The notes under the pieces: generated by a model
What the model saw: the letters and a program-made list of their open reading frames with translations, nothing else
What the model was told of the DNA's origin: nothing
Databases searched by the model: none
Shown: positions 1 through 6,838 of the stretch, piece by piece
Position numbering within the stretch: the first letter of the stretch is position 1
Layout: each line of letters opens with the position of its first letter
Made by a program: the position numbers and the translations under genes
Source of the DNA: Solirubrobacteraceae bacterium
Lineage (GTDB): Bacteria; Actinomycetota; Thermoleophilia; Solirubrobacterales; Solirubrobacteraceae
Reading direction: 5' to 3'
Assembly (NCBI GenBank): GCA_030043235.1
Contig: JASHYF010000461.1
Coordinates: forward strand, 1 to 13,297
DNA length: 13,297 nucleotides

Positions 1-441
1 CACGTCGGGGTAGGCGAACGCGCGCGCCGGCGCCGAGCGCAGCACGTCGCGCAGCGCGCGCGCCCACAGCGCCCGCGGAAAGGAGGCGAGGTCAGGCGCA
101 CCGGGGAAGAAGTCGAACTGCACGGTGCGCGCGGGCGTGGGCGGGGCTGCACCGTCCGCCGAGCCGGCGGTCGCGGCCACGTATGTGCCTCCCCCCCGCC
201 TCGCCACCAGATAGCCCTCCGCCAGCAGCTGCGCGTATGCATCCACCACCAGCCGGCGCGAGACCTCGAGATCGGCGGCCAGCGAGCGCGAGGACGGCAG
301 GCGGCTTCCGGCCGCCAGCGTGCCGTCGCGCACGAGCTCGCGCAGCCGGTCCTCCAGCTGCGCGCGACGGCGGCCGCCGCGGAGCCCGATCAACAGCTCC
401 GGGCCATAACTGGCACCCGTTTTTGTTATCGAACTGGCCAC
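1..441 (-). CDS. MocR-type GntR/aminotransferase-like regulator (3' end off window)
   Basis: The first 147 codons of a transcription regulator are read leftward and the gene continues beyond base 1. Residues about 15-90 form a GntR-type winged helix: a QLEDRLRELVRDGTL helix, the GSRLPSSRSLAADLEVSRRLV recognition unit split over two helices, then AYAQLLAEGYLVARRGGGTYVA as the wing. After a linker rich in Ala and Pro comes FDFFPGAPDLASFPRALWARALR, the usual entry into the fold-type I aminotransferase-like half of MocR proteins, which binds PLP or an aminated effector. The GTG at 439-441 is chosen because it has an AAAGGTGG ribosome site 10 bases upstream and lies in open frame; no ATG fits. The gene is divergent from the CMD-family gene at 548 and shares its control region, so that gene is the likely target (inference). 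The PLP lysine lies off the window and cannot be checked. Confidence 0.9.
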   Translation of the reverse strand, partial: MASSITKTGASYGPELLIGLRGGRRRAQLEDRLRELVRDGTLAAGSRLPSSRSLAADLEVSRRLVVDAYAQLLAEGYLVARRGGGTYVAATAGSADGAAPPTPARTVQFDFFPGAPDLASFPRALWARALRDVLRSAPARAFAYPDV

Positions 442-465
442 CTTTTGGGAACCACCTTTCGATAA
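408..465. promoter_or_regulatory. Candidate MocR operator: direct plus inverted repeats
   Basis: Three repeat pairs lie between the MocR start and the CMD-family gene. Direct repeat: AACTGGCACC (408-417) and AACTGGCCACC (432-442), 24 bases apart. Inverted repeat: TTATCGAA (426-433) and TTCGATAA (458-465), a perfect 8-bp match. Direct repeat: CCACCTTT at 438-445 and 452-459. MocR proteins studied so far (GabR, TauR, PdxR) bind direct repeats in divergent promoter regions, so this is a plausible binding site for both promoters. The sites overlap the regulator's own start codon, which would suit autorepression. No convincing -35/-10 pair was identified. Confidence 0.5.
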
Positions 466-547
466 GGTAACGGACGTGTCAAGCGCTCGGGCGGAGCGTC
501 GCCCGGCGGTGGCACGTACTCGGCAATGCGGCCCCGGAGGTGCAGCG

Positions 548-1168
548 ATGACCAGGATCGAAGGCGTCTCGAGCGAGCAGGCGAGCCCGCTGGCGCGGCT
601 CGTCTACCGCATCTCGCGACGCAGGTACGGGCGTGACATGGACCCCCTGGCCGTGTATGCGCACGCGCCCGGGCTGCTGATCGGCTACGGCATGCTCGAG
701 CAGGCGACCGGCAAGCAGCACCGCGTCGATGAGCGCCTGAAGGTGCTCGCCGAGACGAAGGCCGCGGCGGTCGTGAGCTGCGAGTTCTGCTGTGACATCG
801 CCTCCTCGATCGCGCGCGGGGCCGGCCTCGGCGACGAGCAGCTGCTCGCGCTGCCCCGCTACCGCGAGAGCGAGGAGTTCAACGAGCTCGAGCGCCTCGT
901 GCTCGACTACGCCACCGCGATGAGCCGCACGCCGGCGACGGTCAGCGACGAGCTGTTCGCGGCGATGCGCGAGCACTTCGACGAGCGCCAGCTCGTCGAG
1001 CTCACGAGCGTGATCGCCCTGGAGAACATGCGCGCGCGCTTCAACAGCGCGTTCGACATGACGCCGGCGGGCTTCAGCGAGGGCATGGTGTGCGCGATCC
1101 CGGAGCGCGAGCAAACGCACGACGCCCAAGCCGAGACGGCCGACCCGGTGGAGGTCGCCGCGGCGTGA
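548..1168 (+). CDS. Carboxymuconolactone decarboxylase/AhpD-like protein
   Basis: A 206-residue all-helical protein. Its signature is at residues 69-85: Glu69, Lys71, then SCEFCCDIAS with the CxxC pair Cys78/Cys81 (Cys82 adjacent). This is the redox or catalytic motif of the AhpD/CMD superfamily, whose members are peroxidase-like disulfide proteins or decarboxylases; no specific substrate can be read here. The length is that of the large single-domain CMD proteins. The ATG at 548 is chosen because GGAGGTG stands 5 bases before it; the frame stays open upstream to a GTG at 476, but that extension is Arg/Ala-rich and unlike the family. The C-terminal 20 residues are acidic and probably disordered. 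It is the first gene rightward from the MocR regulator and probably its target. An SDR-like gene follows after 46 bases, possibly in the same transcript. Confidence 0.85.
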   Translation: MTRIEGVSSEQASPLARLVYRISRRRYGRDMDPLAVYAHAPGLLIGYGMLEQATGKQHRVDERLKVLAETKAAAVVSCEFCCDIASSIARGAGLGDEQLLALPRYRESEEFNELERLVLDYATAMSRTPATVSDELFAAMREHFDERQLVELTSVIALENMRARFNSAFDMTPAGFSEGMVCAIPEREQTHDAQAETADPVEVAAA

Positions 1169-1214
1169 GCACGCGTTGGCGCACGCCGTTCGGCGGCGCG
1201 GGGGTCGCCGCCGC

Positions 1215-2147
1215 ATGAGGGTCTTCCTCGCGGGCGCCACCGGCGCGATCGGCCGGCCGCTCGTGCGCATGCTCCTCGCCGAGGGCCACCAGGTGACCGG
1301 TATGACGCGCTCGCCGGGAAAGGTCGAGGCGCTCCGCGCGGCCGGCGCGGAGCCGGTGGTGGCCGACGCGTTCGATGAGCCGGCCGTGATGAGGGCGGTC
1401 GCGCAGGCCGCGCCGGAGGCGGTCATCCACCAGCTCACCGCGATCCCCGCGCGTCTTGACCCGCGCAGGATCGCGCGCGACTTCGAGCTCACCGACCGCC
1501 TGCGCACGGAGGGCACGCGCATCCTGCTCGAGGCCGCACGCGCGGCGGGCGCCGAGCGCGTGATCGCCCAGAGCGTCGCCTTCGTCTACGCGCCCGGTCC
1601 TCCGGGCACCGTGCACACGGAGTCAGACCCGCCGAACGCGCAACCACCGAAGCAGTTCAGGCGCACGACCGCGGCGCTGGAGGAGCTCGAGCGCAGGGTG
1701 CTCGACGCCGAGGGCACGGTGCTCCGCTACGGCTACTTCTATGGCCCCGGGAGCGCGATCTCGCGCACGGGCTCGATCGGAGCGGACGTGTCGCGCCGCC
1801 GCCTGCCGATCGTGGGAGGCGGCACGGGCGTGTGGTCATTCATCCACGTAGAGGACGCCGCGCGCGCGGCCGTGGCGGCGCTGTCAAGCGGTAGCGCGCG
1901 CGCATGCAACATCGTCGATGACGAGCCCGCGCCGGTGCACGAGTGGCTGCCGGGTCTCGCCGCCGCGCTCGGTGCCCCAGCCCCGCGGCGCGTCCCCGCC
2001 TTTCTCGCCCGTCCGCTCGCCGGCGCATACGGGATCGCGACGATGACCAAGGCGCAGGGGGCGTCGAACGCGCTGGCCAAGCGCGAGCTGGGATGGCAGC
2101 CGAGCTTTCCCTCCTGGCGCGAGGGCTTCCGCCACGGGCTGGGTTAG
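1215..2147 (+). CDS. NAD(P)-binding SDR/epimerase-like protein
   Basis: A 310-residue Rossmann-fold protein of the extended/atypical SDR (NAD-dependent epimerase/dehydratase) type. The N-terminus MRVFLAGATGAIG carries the glycine-rich dinucleotide loop (residues 7-13) and Asp51 sits at the end of the next strand region. Further family marks are QSVAFVY at 119-125, LRYGYFYGPGS at 170-180 and the FIHVEDAA stretch at 209-216. The catalytic YxxxK expected near residue 148 is missing (the local sequence is QFRRTTAALEELE), so it may be a non-canonical oxidoreductase or an NAD(P)-binding protein without classical SDR chemistry. The ATG at 1215 starts directly on the first beta strand; an open frame reaches back to TTG at 1176 but adds only Arg/Gly-rich residues. 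The ribosome site is weak (GGGGGT). Probably co-transcribed with the CMD-family gene; a redox pairing is inferred from proximity only. Confidence 0.85.
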   Translation: MRVFLAGATGAIGRPLVRMLLAEGHQVTGMTRSPGKVEALRAAGAEPVVADAFDEPAVMRAVAQAAPEAVIHQLTAIPARLDPRRIARDFELTDRLRTEGTRILLEAARAAGAERVIAQSVAFVYAPGPPGTVHTESDPPNAQPPKQFRRTTAALEELERRVLDAEGTVLRYGYFYGPGSAISRTGSIGADVSRRRLPIVGGGTGVWSFIHVEDAARAAVAALSSGSARACNIVDDEPAPVHEWLPGLAAALGAPAPRRVPAFLARPLAGAYGIATMTKAQGASNALAKRELGWQPSFPSWREGFRHGLG

Positions 2148-2229
2148 TCCGCGATACCGTCGTCCGGAGCGAGCGCGACGAACGGCTTCTACGATGGCCC
2201 GAGACGATTCGCACGTTAGGAGCTGGAGG

Positions 2230-2598
2230 ATGAAGCCCCCGATCGACGCAACGCAGTTCGGCTCGATCACGCTCGGGGGAGTGCTGTACGACCACGATGT
2301 CCTGGTCGGCCCCGACGCGACGGTCAAACGGCGCAAGAAGAAGCTCTCGAAGGCGGTCTACGGCACCTCGCACACGATCTCCCTCGCCGAGGCCAAGTAC
2401 GTCTACGGCGAAGGCGAGGGAGCGGAGACGCTGATCATCGGCGGGGGGCAGTACGGCAGGGTCGAGCTATCACCTGAGGCGGCCGAGTACCTCGCGCGCA
2501 AGGGCTGCGAGGTCGTCCTGCTACCCACGCCCGAGGTGATCGCCCCCTGGAATGAGGCGGAGGGCAAGGTGATCGGGCTCTTCCACGTCACCTGCTGA
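2230..2598 (+). CDS. Mth938-like (DUF498/AAMDC family) protein
   Basis: A 122-residue cytoplasmic protein. It begins IDATQFGSITLGGVLYDHDV, has the central LIIGGGQYGRVELSPEA loop at residues 68-84 and CEVVLLPTPEVIAPWNE at 93-109, and ends VIGLFHVTC, the conserved C-terminal signature of the Mth938-like alpha/beta fold. The biochemical role of the family is not established; members occur singly in bacteria and archaea and as AAMDC in animals. The ATG at 2230 is chosen from AGGAG 8 bases upstream and because the longer reading from 2194 adds a segment unlike the family. It lies 82 bases after the SDR gene and could be its downstream partner or have its own promoter. Confidence 0.8.
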   Translation: MKPPIDATQFGSITLGGVLYDHDVLVGPDATVKRRKKKLSKAVYGTSHTISLAEAKYVYGEGEGAETLIIGGGQYGRVELSPEAAEYLARKGCEVVLLPTPEVIAPWNEAEGKVIGLFHVTC

Positions 2599-2714
2599 GC
2601 AGACGCCGGCCAGCACGATCGTGGGCTGCGACCACGCGCAGGCCGCGGCGCCGATCGACGGCAGCGCTTGGGACGGCGAGCTGCGCAGGCATGGCGGGCC
2701 TGTAGTATCGATAT

Positions 2715-3371
2715 GTGGACACGACGCGTGACACACGGGGCTTGCGCGTGCTCGGCGCAGGGCTCGGGCGAACGGGCACCAACTCGCTCAAGCTCGCCCT
2801 CGAAGAGTTGCTGGACGGCCCGTGCTACCACATGTTCGAGCTGATGCAGCGTCTAGCTGACGCTCCCACCTGGGACCGGGCGATGCAGGGCCAGCCGGTC
2901 GACTGGACCGCCCTGTACGACGGTTACGCTGCAACGGTCGACTGGCCCGGATGCGTGTTTTGGCGCGAGCTTCGCGCCGCGTATCCCGACGCCATGGTCC
3001 TCCTGTCCACCCGGGACAGCGCGCAGACCTGGTGGGCAAGCATGGAGCGGACGATCGTTCCCCTCCTCAGTGGGCCTCCCCCCAGCGAGGACGCCGATAT
3101 CAAGCACGGACACGCGCAGCTAGTCGAGCTGTTCCGAACGCGCCTGACCCCGCGCTGGTGGGATCGGGATGAGGCAATCGCCGCATACGAACGCCACAAC
3201 GACGAGGTACGCCGCGAGGTTCCGAGCGGCAAACTGATCGAGTGGGAGACCGGGGACGGGTGGGAGCCGATATGCGCCGGACTCGGTCTCGCCGTGCCGT
3301 CAGCACCGTTCCCCAACGAGAACAGCGCGGATACCTTCGCGACGAACGTGGCGCGTGCGCTGCAGGCATGA
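2715..3371 (+). CDS. Sulfotransferase-family (Sulfotransfer_4-like) protein
   Basis: A 218-residue P-loop protein of the sulfotransferase superfamily, which normally moves sulfate from PAPS to an acceptor. The 5'-phosphosulfate loop is GLGRTGTNSLK (residues 16-26), followed by GPCYHMFEL. The 3'-phosphate side is VLLSTRDSAQTWWASM (95-110), with Arg100 and Ser102 as likely contacts. The C-terminal YERHNDEVRREVP, KLIEWETGDGWEPICAGLGLAVPSAPFP (two conserved blocks, 158-200) is typical of the Sulfotransfer_4 family, many of whose bacterial members have no known substrate. GTG at 2715 is the first possible start, since an in-frame TAG lies at 2703. No good ribosome site precedes it, so translation may be weak or leaderless. 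It is separated from the Mth938-like gene by 116 bases and its tie to the other genes is unclear. Confidence 0.8.
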   Translation: MDTTRDTRGLRVLGAGLGRTGTNSLKLALEELLDGPCYHMFELMQRLADAPTWDRAMQGQPVDWTALYDGYAATVDWPGCVFWRELRAAYPDAMVLLSTRDSAQTWWASMERTIVPLLSGPPPSEDADIKHGHAQLVELFRTRLTPRWWDRDEAIAAYERHNDEVRREVPSGKLIEWETGDGWEPICAGLGLAVPSAPFPNENSADTFATNVARALQA

Positions 3372-3392
3372 CGCGGAGGCGAAACGGCACCG

Positions 3393-3430
3393 TCGGCCCT
3401 TGGTCGCGTGGGCCGAGGGCAGCCCCACGC
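3393..3430. terminator. Candidate terminator hairpins between convergent genes
   Basis: Two overlapping, mutually exclusive stems follow the sulfotransferase-like gene and precede the end of the leftward anti-sigma-like gene. They are TCGGCCC (3393-3399) with GGGCCGA (3410-3416), and GCGTGGG (3406-3412) with CCCACGC (3424-3430), all perfect 7-bp arms. Neither is followed by a T run, so intrinsic termination is possible but not proven. The rest of 3372-3549 shows nothing recognisable. Confidence 0.35.
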
Positions 3431-3549
3431 CTCAGCCCACGCCGTGATTCTGGGTAGAGAGTCGCGGGCCCGGTGCGACGTCGACCGCATAGCGGATCGA
3501 AGAGACCTGGGAGACGACCATCGCGCTGGATGGCGACACCGCCGAGTGC

Positions 3550-4500
3550 TTACCGGGTCAGGCAGTGCTGCGCATGACGGCGGTTAGGCTCGATGGGGAC
3601 GGTGCAGATCGCACGTGCGTCTGGGTGGGGGCGCATGGCGAGCAGACGTTCGCTCTGTGCTGTCAGCGCCAGCCGCTGGTAGTCCAGGATGTTCGTGACC
3701 ATCGTCCACGACGACGACGCTACGCGCTGAACGATCTCAACCGGAACTCCCGTGTTCGGATCGAGGTAAACACGTAGCGCCTGCGGGTCGCGAGCATCGA
3801 CCATCACGACCGGAGCTTCGCCGTTCCGCCGGGTGCCTGCGACTTCCCGAAGACGGCCTTCCTCGTCGAGCTGACGGAGCACCAGGACGGGGTCTGCCGC
3901 TTCGAGCAGGTCGCATGCGACGCTCGAAGCACAGTCTGCGGGGCCACCTGCTCTGCGCTCGACGTTGACGATCATCTTCGCTCCAGGCCCGGCCGCGTAG
4001 AGCTCTTCGCGGGAGCCGTCCTGTGTCACTTCGCGCGCTATCGGATGCATGCGGCCGTTGACGTCGAACCCGGACGTTGCAACGACGCGGCTACGGGAGC
4101 CTGACCGCCAGACTTCCTCGCGCTCGGACCAGCCGACCAAGAAATGCCCAGCTGCAGGCTCGCCATGTGGGCTCCAGGGGGCGACTCGGGCGATCTCGAC
4201 GTAGTGCACGACGACCCCGGTGGAGTCTGTCGCCGCATACGCTCGGGCAGCCAGCGGGAGCTGCCCGCCAGTCCGGGTCGCAGCGCCGATCACGCCCAGC
4301 GTGACAACGACCGCGGCGAGGACGAGCACGACGCGTCGGCGGACGCGCCGAGCGCCTCGATGCCGCGCCCGGCCGGCGCCCCGTGCCGCCACAGCACCCT
4401 GTGGGAGGTCCGTGAGCCGGCGAAGCACCTCCTCGAAGGGCGGTTCTGCGCAGCCACGGACGGGGTTTGCGGCGCGTAGCCGCTCGATTACATCTGTCAT
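3550..4500 (-). CDS. Single-pass membrane protein, presumed anti-sigma partner
   Basis: A 316-residue protein. Residues 1-55 are a cytoplasmic, Arg-rich segment starting MTDVIERLRAANPVRG. Residues about 56-74 (VVLVLAAVVVTLGVIGAA) are one membrane helix after an RRVRRR positive cluster, so the C-terminal 240 residues should be outside. The outer part begins LAARAYAATDSTGVVVHYVEIA and is beta-rich; it has the look of the LolA/RseB-like periplasmic sensors found in some anti-sigma systems, but I cannot confirm that fold. The ATG overlaps the stop of the sigma gene by 4 bases (ATGA), which suggests translational coupling and is the main reason for the anti-sigma call. No zinc-binding HxxxCxxC anti-sigma motif is present in the cytoplasmic part, so binding to the sigma factor would use another mode. 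The product otherwise counts as hypothetical. Confidence 0.7.
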   Translation of the reverse strand: MTDVIERLRAANPVRGCAEPPFEEVLRRLTDLPQGAVAARGAGRARHRGARRVRRRVVLVLAAVVVTLGVIGAATRTGGQLPLAARAYAATDSTGVVVHYVEIARVAPWSPHGEPAAGHFLVGWSEREEVWRSGSRSRVVATSGFDVNGRMHPIAREVTQDGSREELYAAGPGAKMIVNVERRAGGPADCASSVACDLLEAADPVLVLRQLDEEGRLREVAGTRRNGEAPVVMVDARDPQALRVYLDPNTGVPVEIVQRVASSSWTMVTNILDYQRLALTAQSERLLAMRPHPDARAICTVPIEPNRRHAQHCLTR

Positions 4501-5039
4501 CGAACCTGCTCCATGGTCGTGGTCACTGATTGTTCGGCGTGTTCGGCTCGCTCCAGGGCAGCCGCCAGACGGCGCCGTGCACGGTGCAGGCGCACAGCAA
4601 GCGTGCGCCTTGAGCAGCCCAGCACCATGGCCACCCGCGCGGGCTCCAGCTCATCCCACGCGACCAGCAGCAACAGCTCGCGGTCATCATCGCTGAGCGT
4701 GCTCAGGGCTCGCAACAGGGCGTCATCCGCGATCGCGGCACCCTCGACGCCGCCGTGATCCACGGCGCCCAGGCGGTCACCATTGAGCCGCTCATCGAGA
4801 GCGACGCGCCGGCGACCTGCGCGCCGCTGGTTAGCGAGCACACGCCGCGCACACGCCAGCAGCCACGGCAGCGCTTCCGCCGGCACGTCCTCAAGCCGGC
4901 GCCACGCGATCACGAACACCTCGCTCACAGCCTCATCGGCGCTCGCCGGGTCGGCGCGCCGCAACGCGTAGGCGCGCACAGCCGAGGAGTGCTGACGAAA
5001 CAGCGCCTCAAGACGCGCAGCGCGCTCGCGATCCCTCAC
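4497..5039 (-). CDS. ECF-type sigma-70 family sigma factor
   Basis: A 180-residue sigma factor with only regions 2 and 4. Region 2 is about residues 10-75: LEALFRQHSSAVRAYALRR, then the DEAVSEVFVIAWRRL core-binding/-10 segment and the LPWLLACARRVLANQRR helix. Region 4 is about 107-162: LRALSTLSDDDRELLLLVAWDEL, then the helix-turn-helix VAMVLGCSRRTLAVRLHRARRRL. The frame stays open upstream to 5180, but those residues are Pro/Cys-rich and unlike sigma factors; GTG at 5039 starts right before region 2, is 3 bases after a GGTGAT stretch, and gives the usual ECF size. It is followed by a membrane protein overlapping by ATGA, the classical sigma/anti-sigma order. The ECF subgroup and target promoter cannot be assigned, and no matching ECF promoter is seen upstream. 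Confidence 0.85.
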   Translation of the reverse strand: MRDRERAARLEALFRQHSSAVRAYALRRADPASADEAVSEVFVIAWRRLEDVPAEALPWLLACARRVLANQRRAGRRRVALDERLNGDRLGAVDHGGVEGAAIADDALLRALSTLSDDDRELLLLVAWDELEPARVAMVLGCSRRTLAVRLHRARRRLAAALERAEHAEQSVTTTMEQVR

Positions 5040-5193
5040 AGCATCACCATGTCCAGCGCCGCCACGAGGATTACACGACGCTCCGCACAATCGATACGGC
5101 GGAGGGCGGCAGCGAGACCGCGCGGCTGCCACGAGACGCTGCAGACCCAGAGCGTGTGCTGGCACCTGACGAGCGCCCACGACGATTTCGCGC

Positions 5194-5307
5194 TCAGCAG
5201 TGCTCGTAACCCGGCAGCGCGTCTCTCACGTCGGCTGCGAGCTGCAGCGCATCTGTGTCAAGGATCTCTGCGGTCGTCTCGTCTGATTCTCTCGAACCGG
5301 ACACCAT
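5194..5307 (-). pseudogene. Possible Phd/YefM antitoxin C-terminal remnant
   Basis: A 37-residue reading frame in a 420-base gap (5040-5459). Its start, MVSGSRESDETTAEILDTDA, resembles the C-terminal half of Phd/YefM antitoxins, which often read like VLVSxxxxESLEETxEILSDPEL and then a helix; here LQLAADVRDAL follows. The DNA-binding N-terminal half is not found in any frame upstream and no RelE/Doc/PIN-type toxin follows. The likeliest reading is a decayed antitoxin, or a chance similarity in a short frame. The rest of the gap shows no gene, RNA or clear promoter. Confidence 0.25.
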
Positions 5308-5459
5308 GACGCTGTGAGGTCGCACGCCTCCTCGCGCACGGGATCGAGCGCGAGGAGGATCCAGGTCGACACGCCGCCCCTTGGACGACGATGAGCAGCC
5401 TCGGTTAGCGCGCCGCCAACGCCTCTGAGCGCAAGCGACGCCGCGGACCAGCTTGGGCT

Positions 5460-6659
5460 CTACACCTCGCAGACGACGATGGCGGGGGCGTCGCGCCGGG
5501 CCTTCTCGGTCGCGGTCGGCAGGTCCGTGAGGGGCGTGTAGGTGATGTGGTCGGGGTCGAGATCGAGAGCGACCGCGTCCTCGGTGTTCAATCGCTCGAG
5601 CAGCTCCTTCGAGGCTAGGGTCCGCCCGCCTGTGGCGCACGCCTCGATGCGCGCGCCCTCGTTGACCTCGTCCCCGAGCGCGGTGACCTCCGTTCGGCCG
5701 CTCGTGGCGATCTGTCCCACGTACAGGGTCGCCCCCCAGTGCAGGCCGAAGCGCATGATGAGGTCCTCGGACGTGAGTTCGCTACGTCGGGCGACGGCGA
5801 TCATCGCCTCTCGTAGGTTGCGCGTCGCTTCGATGCACGAGCGGGCGGCCGCTGACTCCGAACCGGCGGTCTCGGCGAGGAAGAATGCGACCACCCCGTC
5901 TCCGACGTGCCGACCGACAAGTCCGCCCGCGTCGACGACGCAGTGGTCGGCGGCGCGCGTCATCCTCCGCCCGAGCGCAAAGTAGTTCGCGGTGCTCAGC
6001 CGACGCGCGAGTTGAGAGGATGCCTCCAGATCCGCGAACAGGACCGCGGCGGGACGGCGCGCGGCCCGTGCGACGTGCTGCATGCTCGCGAGATGCCTCG
6101 GATGTGTTCCGCCGGCCATCGCACCGAGAATGTCCATGCCAACGGCAGGCTTGGCGATGATCGCTGTCCCTGCGAGCTGGCCCGCTCGATCGTGGACACG
6201 CACCGCTGTCGCCCAAAGGGCCACCCGCGGTATGCCGGTCGTGGACACCCCGACATAACCGAAGGTCAAAGCCGTCCGCCCCTCGGCGCCAGCAAGTCCG
6301 TCCACGACGTCAGCGAGCCTCGGGTCTACGAGCTCGGAGAGTTTCTCGCGGCCTCCAGGAGTGTCGGCGAGGATCAACGGCCCCAGGGCCGCCAGCGAAG
6401 CTTGCATGTACTCCAGTGCGGCTGCGCCGTTTGGCCAGCCCATGCGGGTGCTCAAAGCGGCGGGCCCGAAGTAGTGCGCGCCGCGGGCTATGGGTACAGG
6501 CCTGACGCCAAGCCCGCTGCTGAGGCGCGCAGCGTCGGTCGCATATACCCACCGCCAATCCCGGTCGACGATCTCGGCCCACTGCCCGGCGTCGTTCAGC
6601 GCGGCCGCCATCTCGGCGAGCACAGGGTTCTCCGGCAGCGGACACGTCTCCTCCTCCAT
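5460..6659 (-). CDS. Class III adenylate/guanylate cyclase-domain protein
   Basis: A 399-residue soluble protein; no membrane segment is seen. Residues about 200-360 are a class III nucleotidyl cyclase domain that would make cAMP or cGMP as a dimer. Metal-binding Asp210 is in VLFADLEASSQ and Asp254 in HVGDGVVAFF. RFGLHWGATLYVGQI follows at 303-317, and Asn333 and Arg337 in GDEVNEGARIE are the expected transition-state residues. At the two purine-recognition positions it has Arg250 (usually Lys) and Thr326 (Asp or Thr in relatives), so activity is likely but nucleotide choice is open. Residues 1-170 begin ENPVLAEMAAALNDAGQWAEIVDRDWRWVYATDAAR, a PAS-like look suggesting a sensory domain, though I cannot name its ligand. 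The ATG at 6659 has no ribosome site, but TAGAGT ends 7 bases before it, fitting leaderless transcription. It stands alone between the Phd-like fragment and the serine hydrolase. Confidence 0.87.
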   Translation of the reverse strand: MEEETCPLPENPVLAEMAAALNDAGQWAEIVDRDWRWVYATDAARLSSGLGVRPVPIARGAHYFGPAALSTRMGWPNGAAALEYMQASLAALGPLILADTPGGREKLSELVDPRLADVVDGLAGAEGRTALTFGYVGVSTTGIPRVALWATAVRVHDRAGQLAGTAIIAKPAVGMDILGAMAGGTHPRHLASMQHVARAARRPAAVLFADLEASSQLARRLSTANYFALGRRMTRAADHCVVDAGGLVGRHVGDGVVAFFLAETAGSESAAARSCIEATRNLREAMIAVARRSELTSEDLIMRFGLHWGATLYVGQIATSGRTEVTALGDEVNEGARIEACATGGRTLASKELLERLNTEDAVALDLDPDHITYTPLTDLPTATEKARRDAPAIVVCEV

Positions 6660-6740
6660 GAGCGCGACTCTACACTCGGCCTATGCGCACGGCTCAGGAC
6701 GTGTCGAGGGTCTTGCCAAGGCTTACCGGCGGCTCGTGCT

Positions 6741-6770
6741 CTCGTGCGACGAGCGACGAGCGACGAGCAC
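6741..6770. repeat. Three tandem GCGACGA heptamers in a hairpin-prone segment
   Basis: GCGACGA occurs three times head to tail at 6746-6766. It is preceded by CTCGT, so CTCGT-GCG-ACGAG (6741-6753) can fold, and GTGCTC just upstream can pair with the GAGCAC at the right end. It lies in the 179-base gap after the leftward serine hydrolase gene and before the cyclase start, so it might act as that gene's terminator. It may equally be neutral slippage. Confidence 0.45.
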
Positions 6771-6838
6771 CGATCGTCTCGCGGTTGGTCCGACGAGCGC
6801 TTCCTTGGAGAAAGTTGCGGTGTGCGTCGCGCGCGAGG

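Noticed and set aside
181..205. Apparent frameshift in the MocR gene at the C run
   Set aside because: On recounting, the run is seven bases and the frame is continuous from GGGTYVA of the wing into the FDFFPGAPDL segment.
479..1616. Long leftward open frames opposite the CMD-family and SDR-like genes
   Set aside because: Their products are Arg/Ala-rich without any motif, and the plus strand carries well-supported genes with ribosome sites and family signatures. They are typical high-GC shadow frames.
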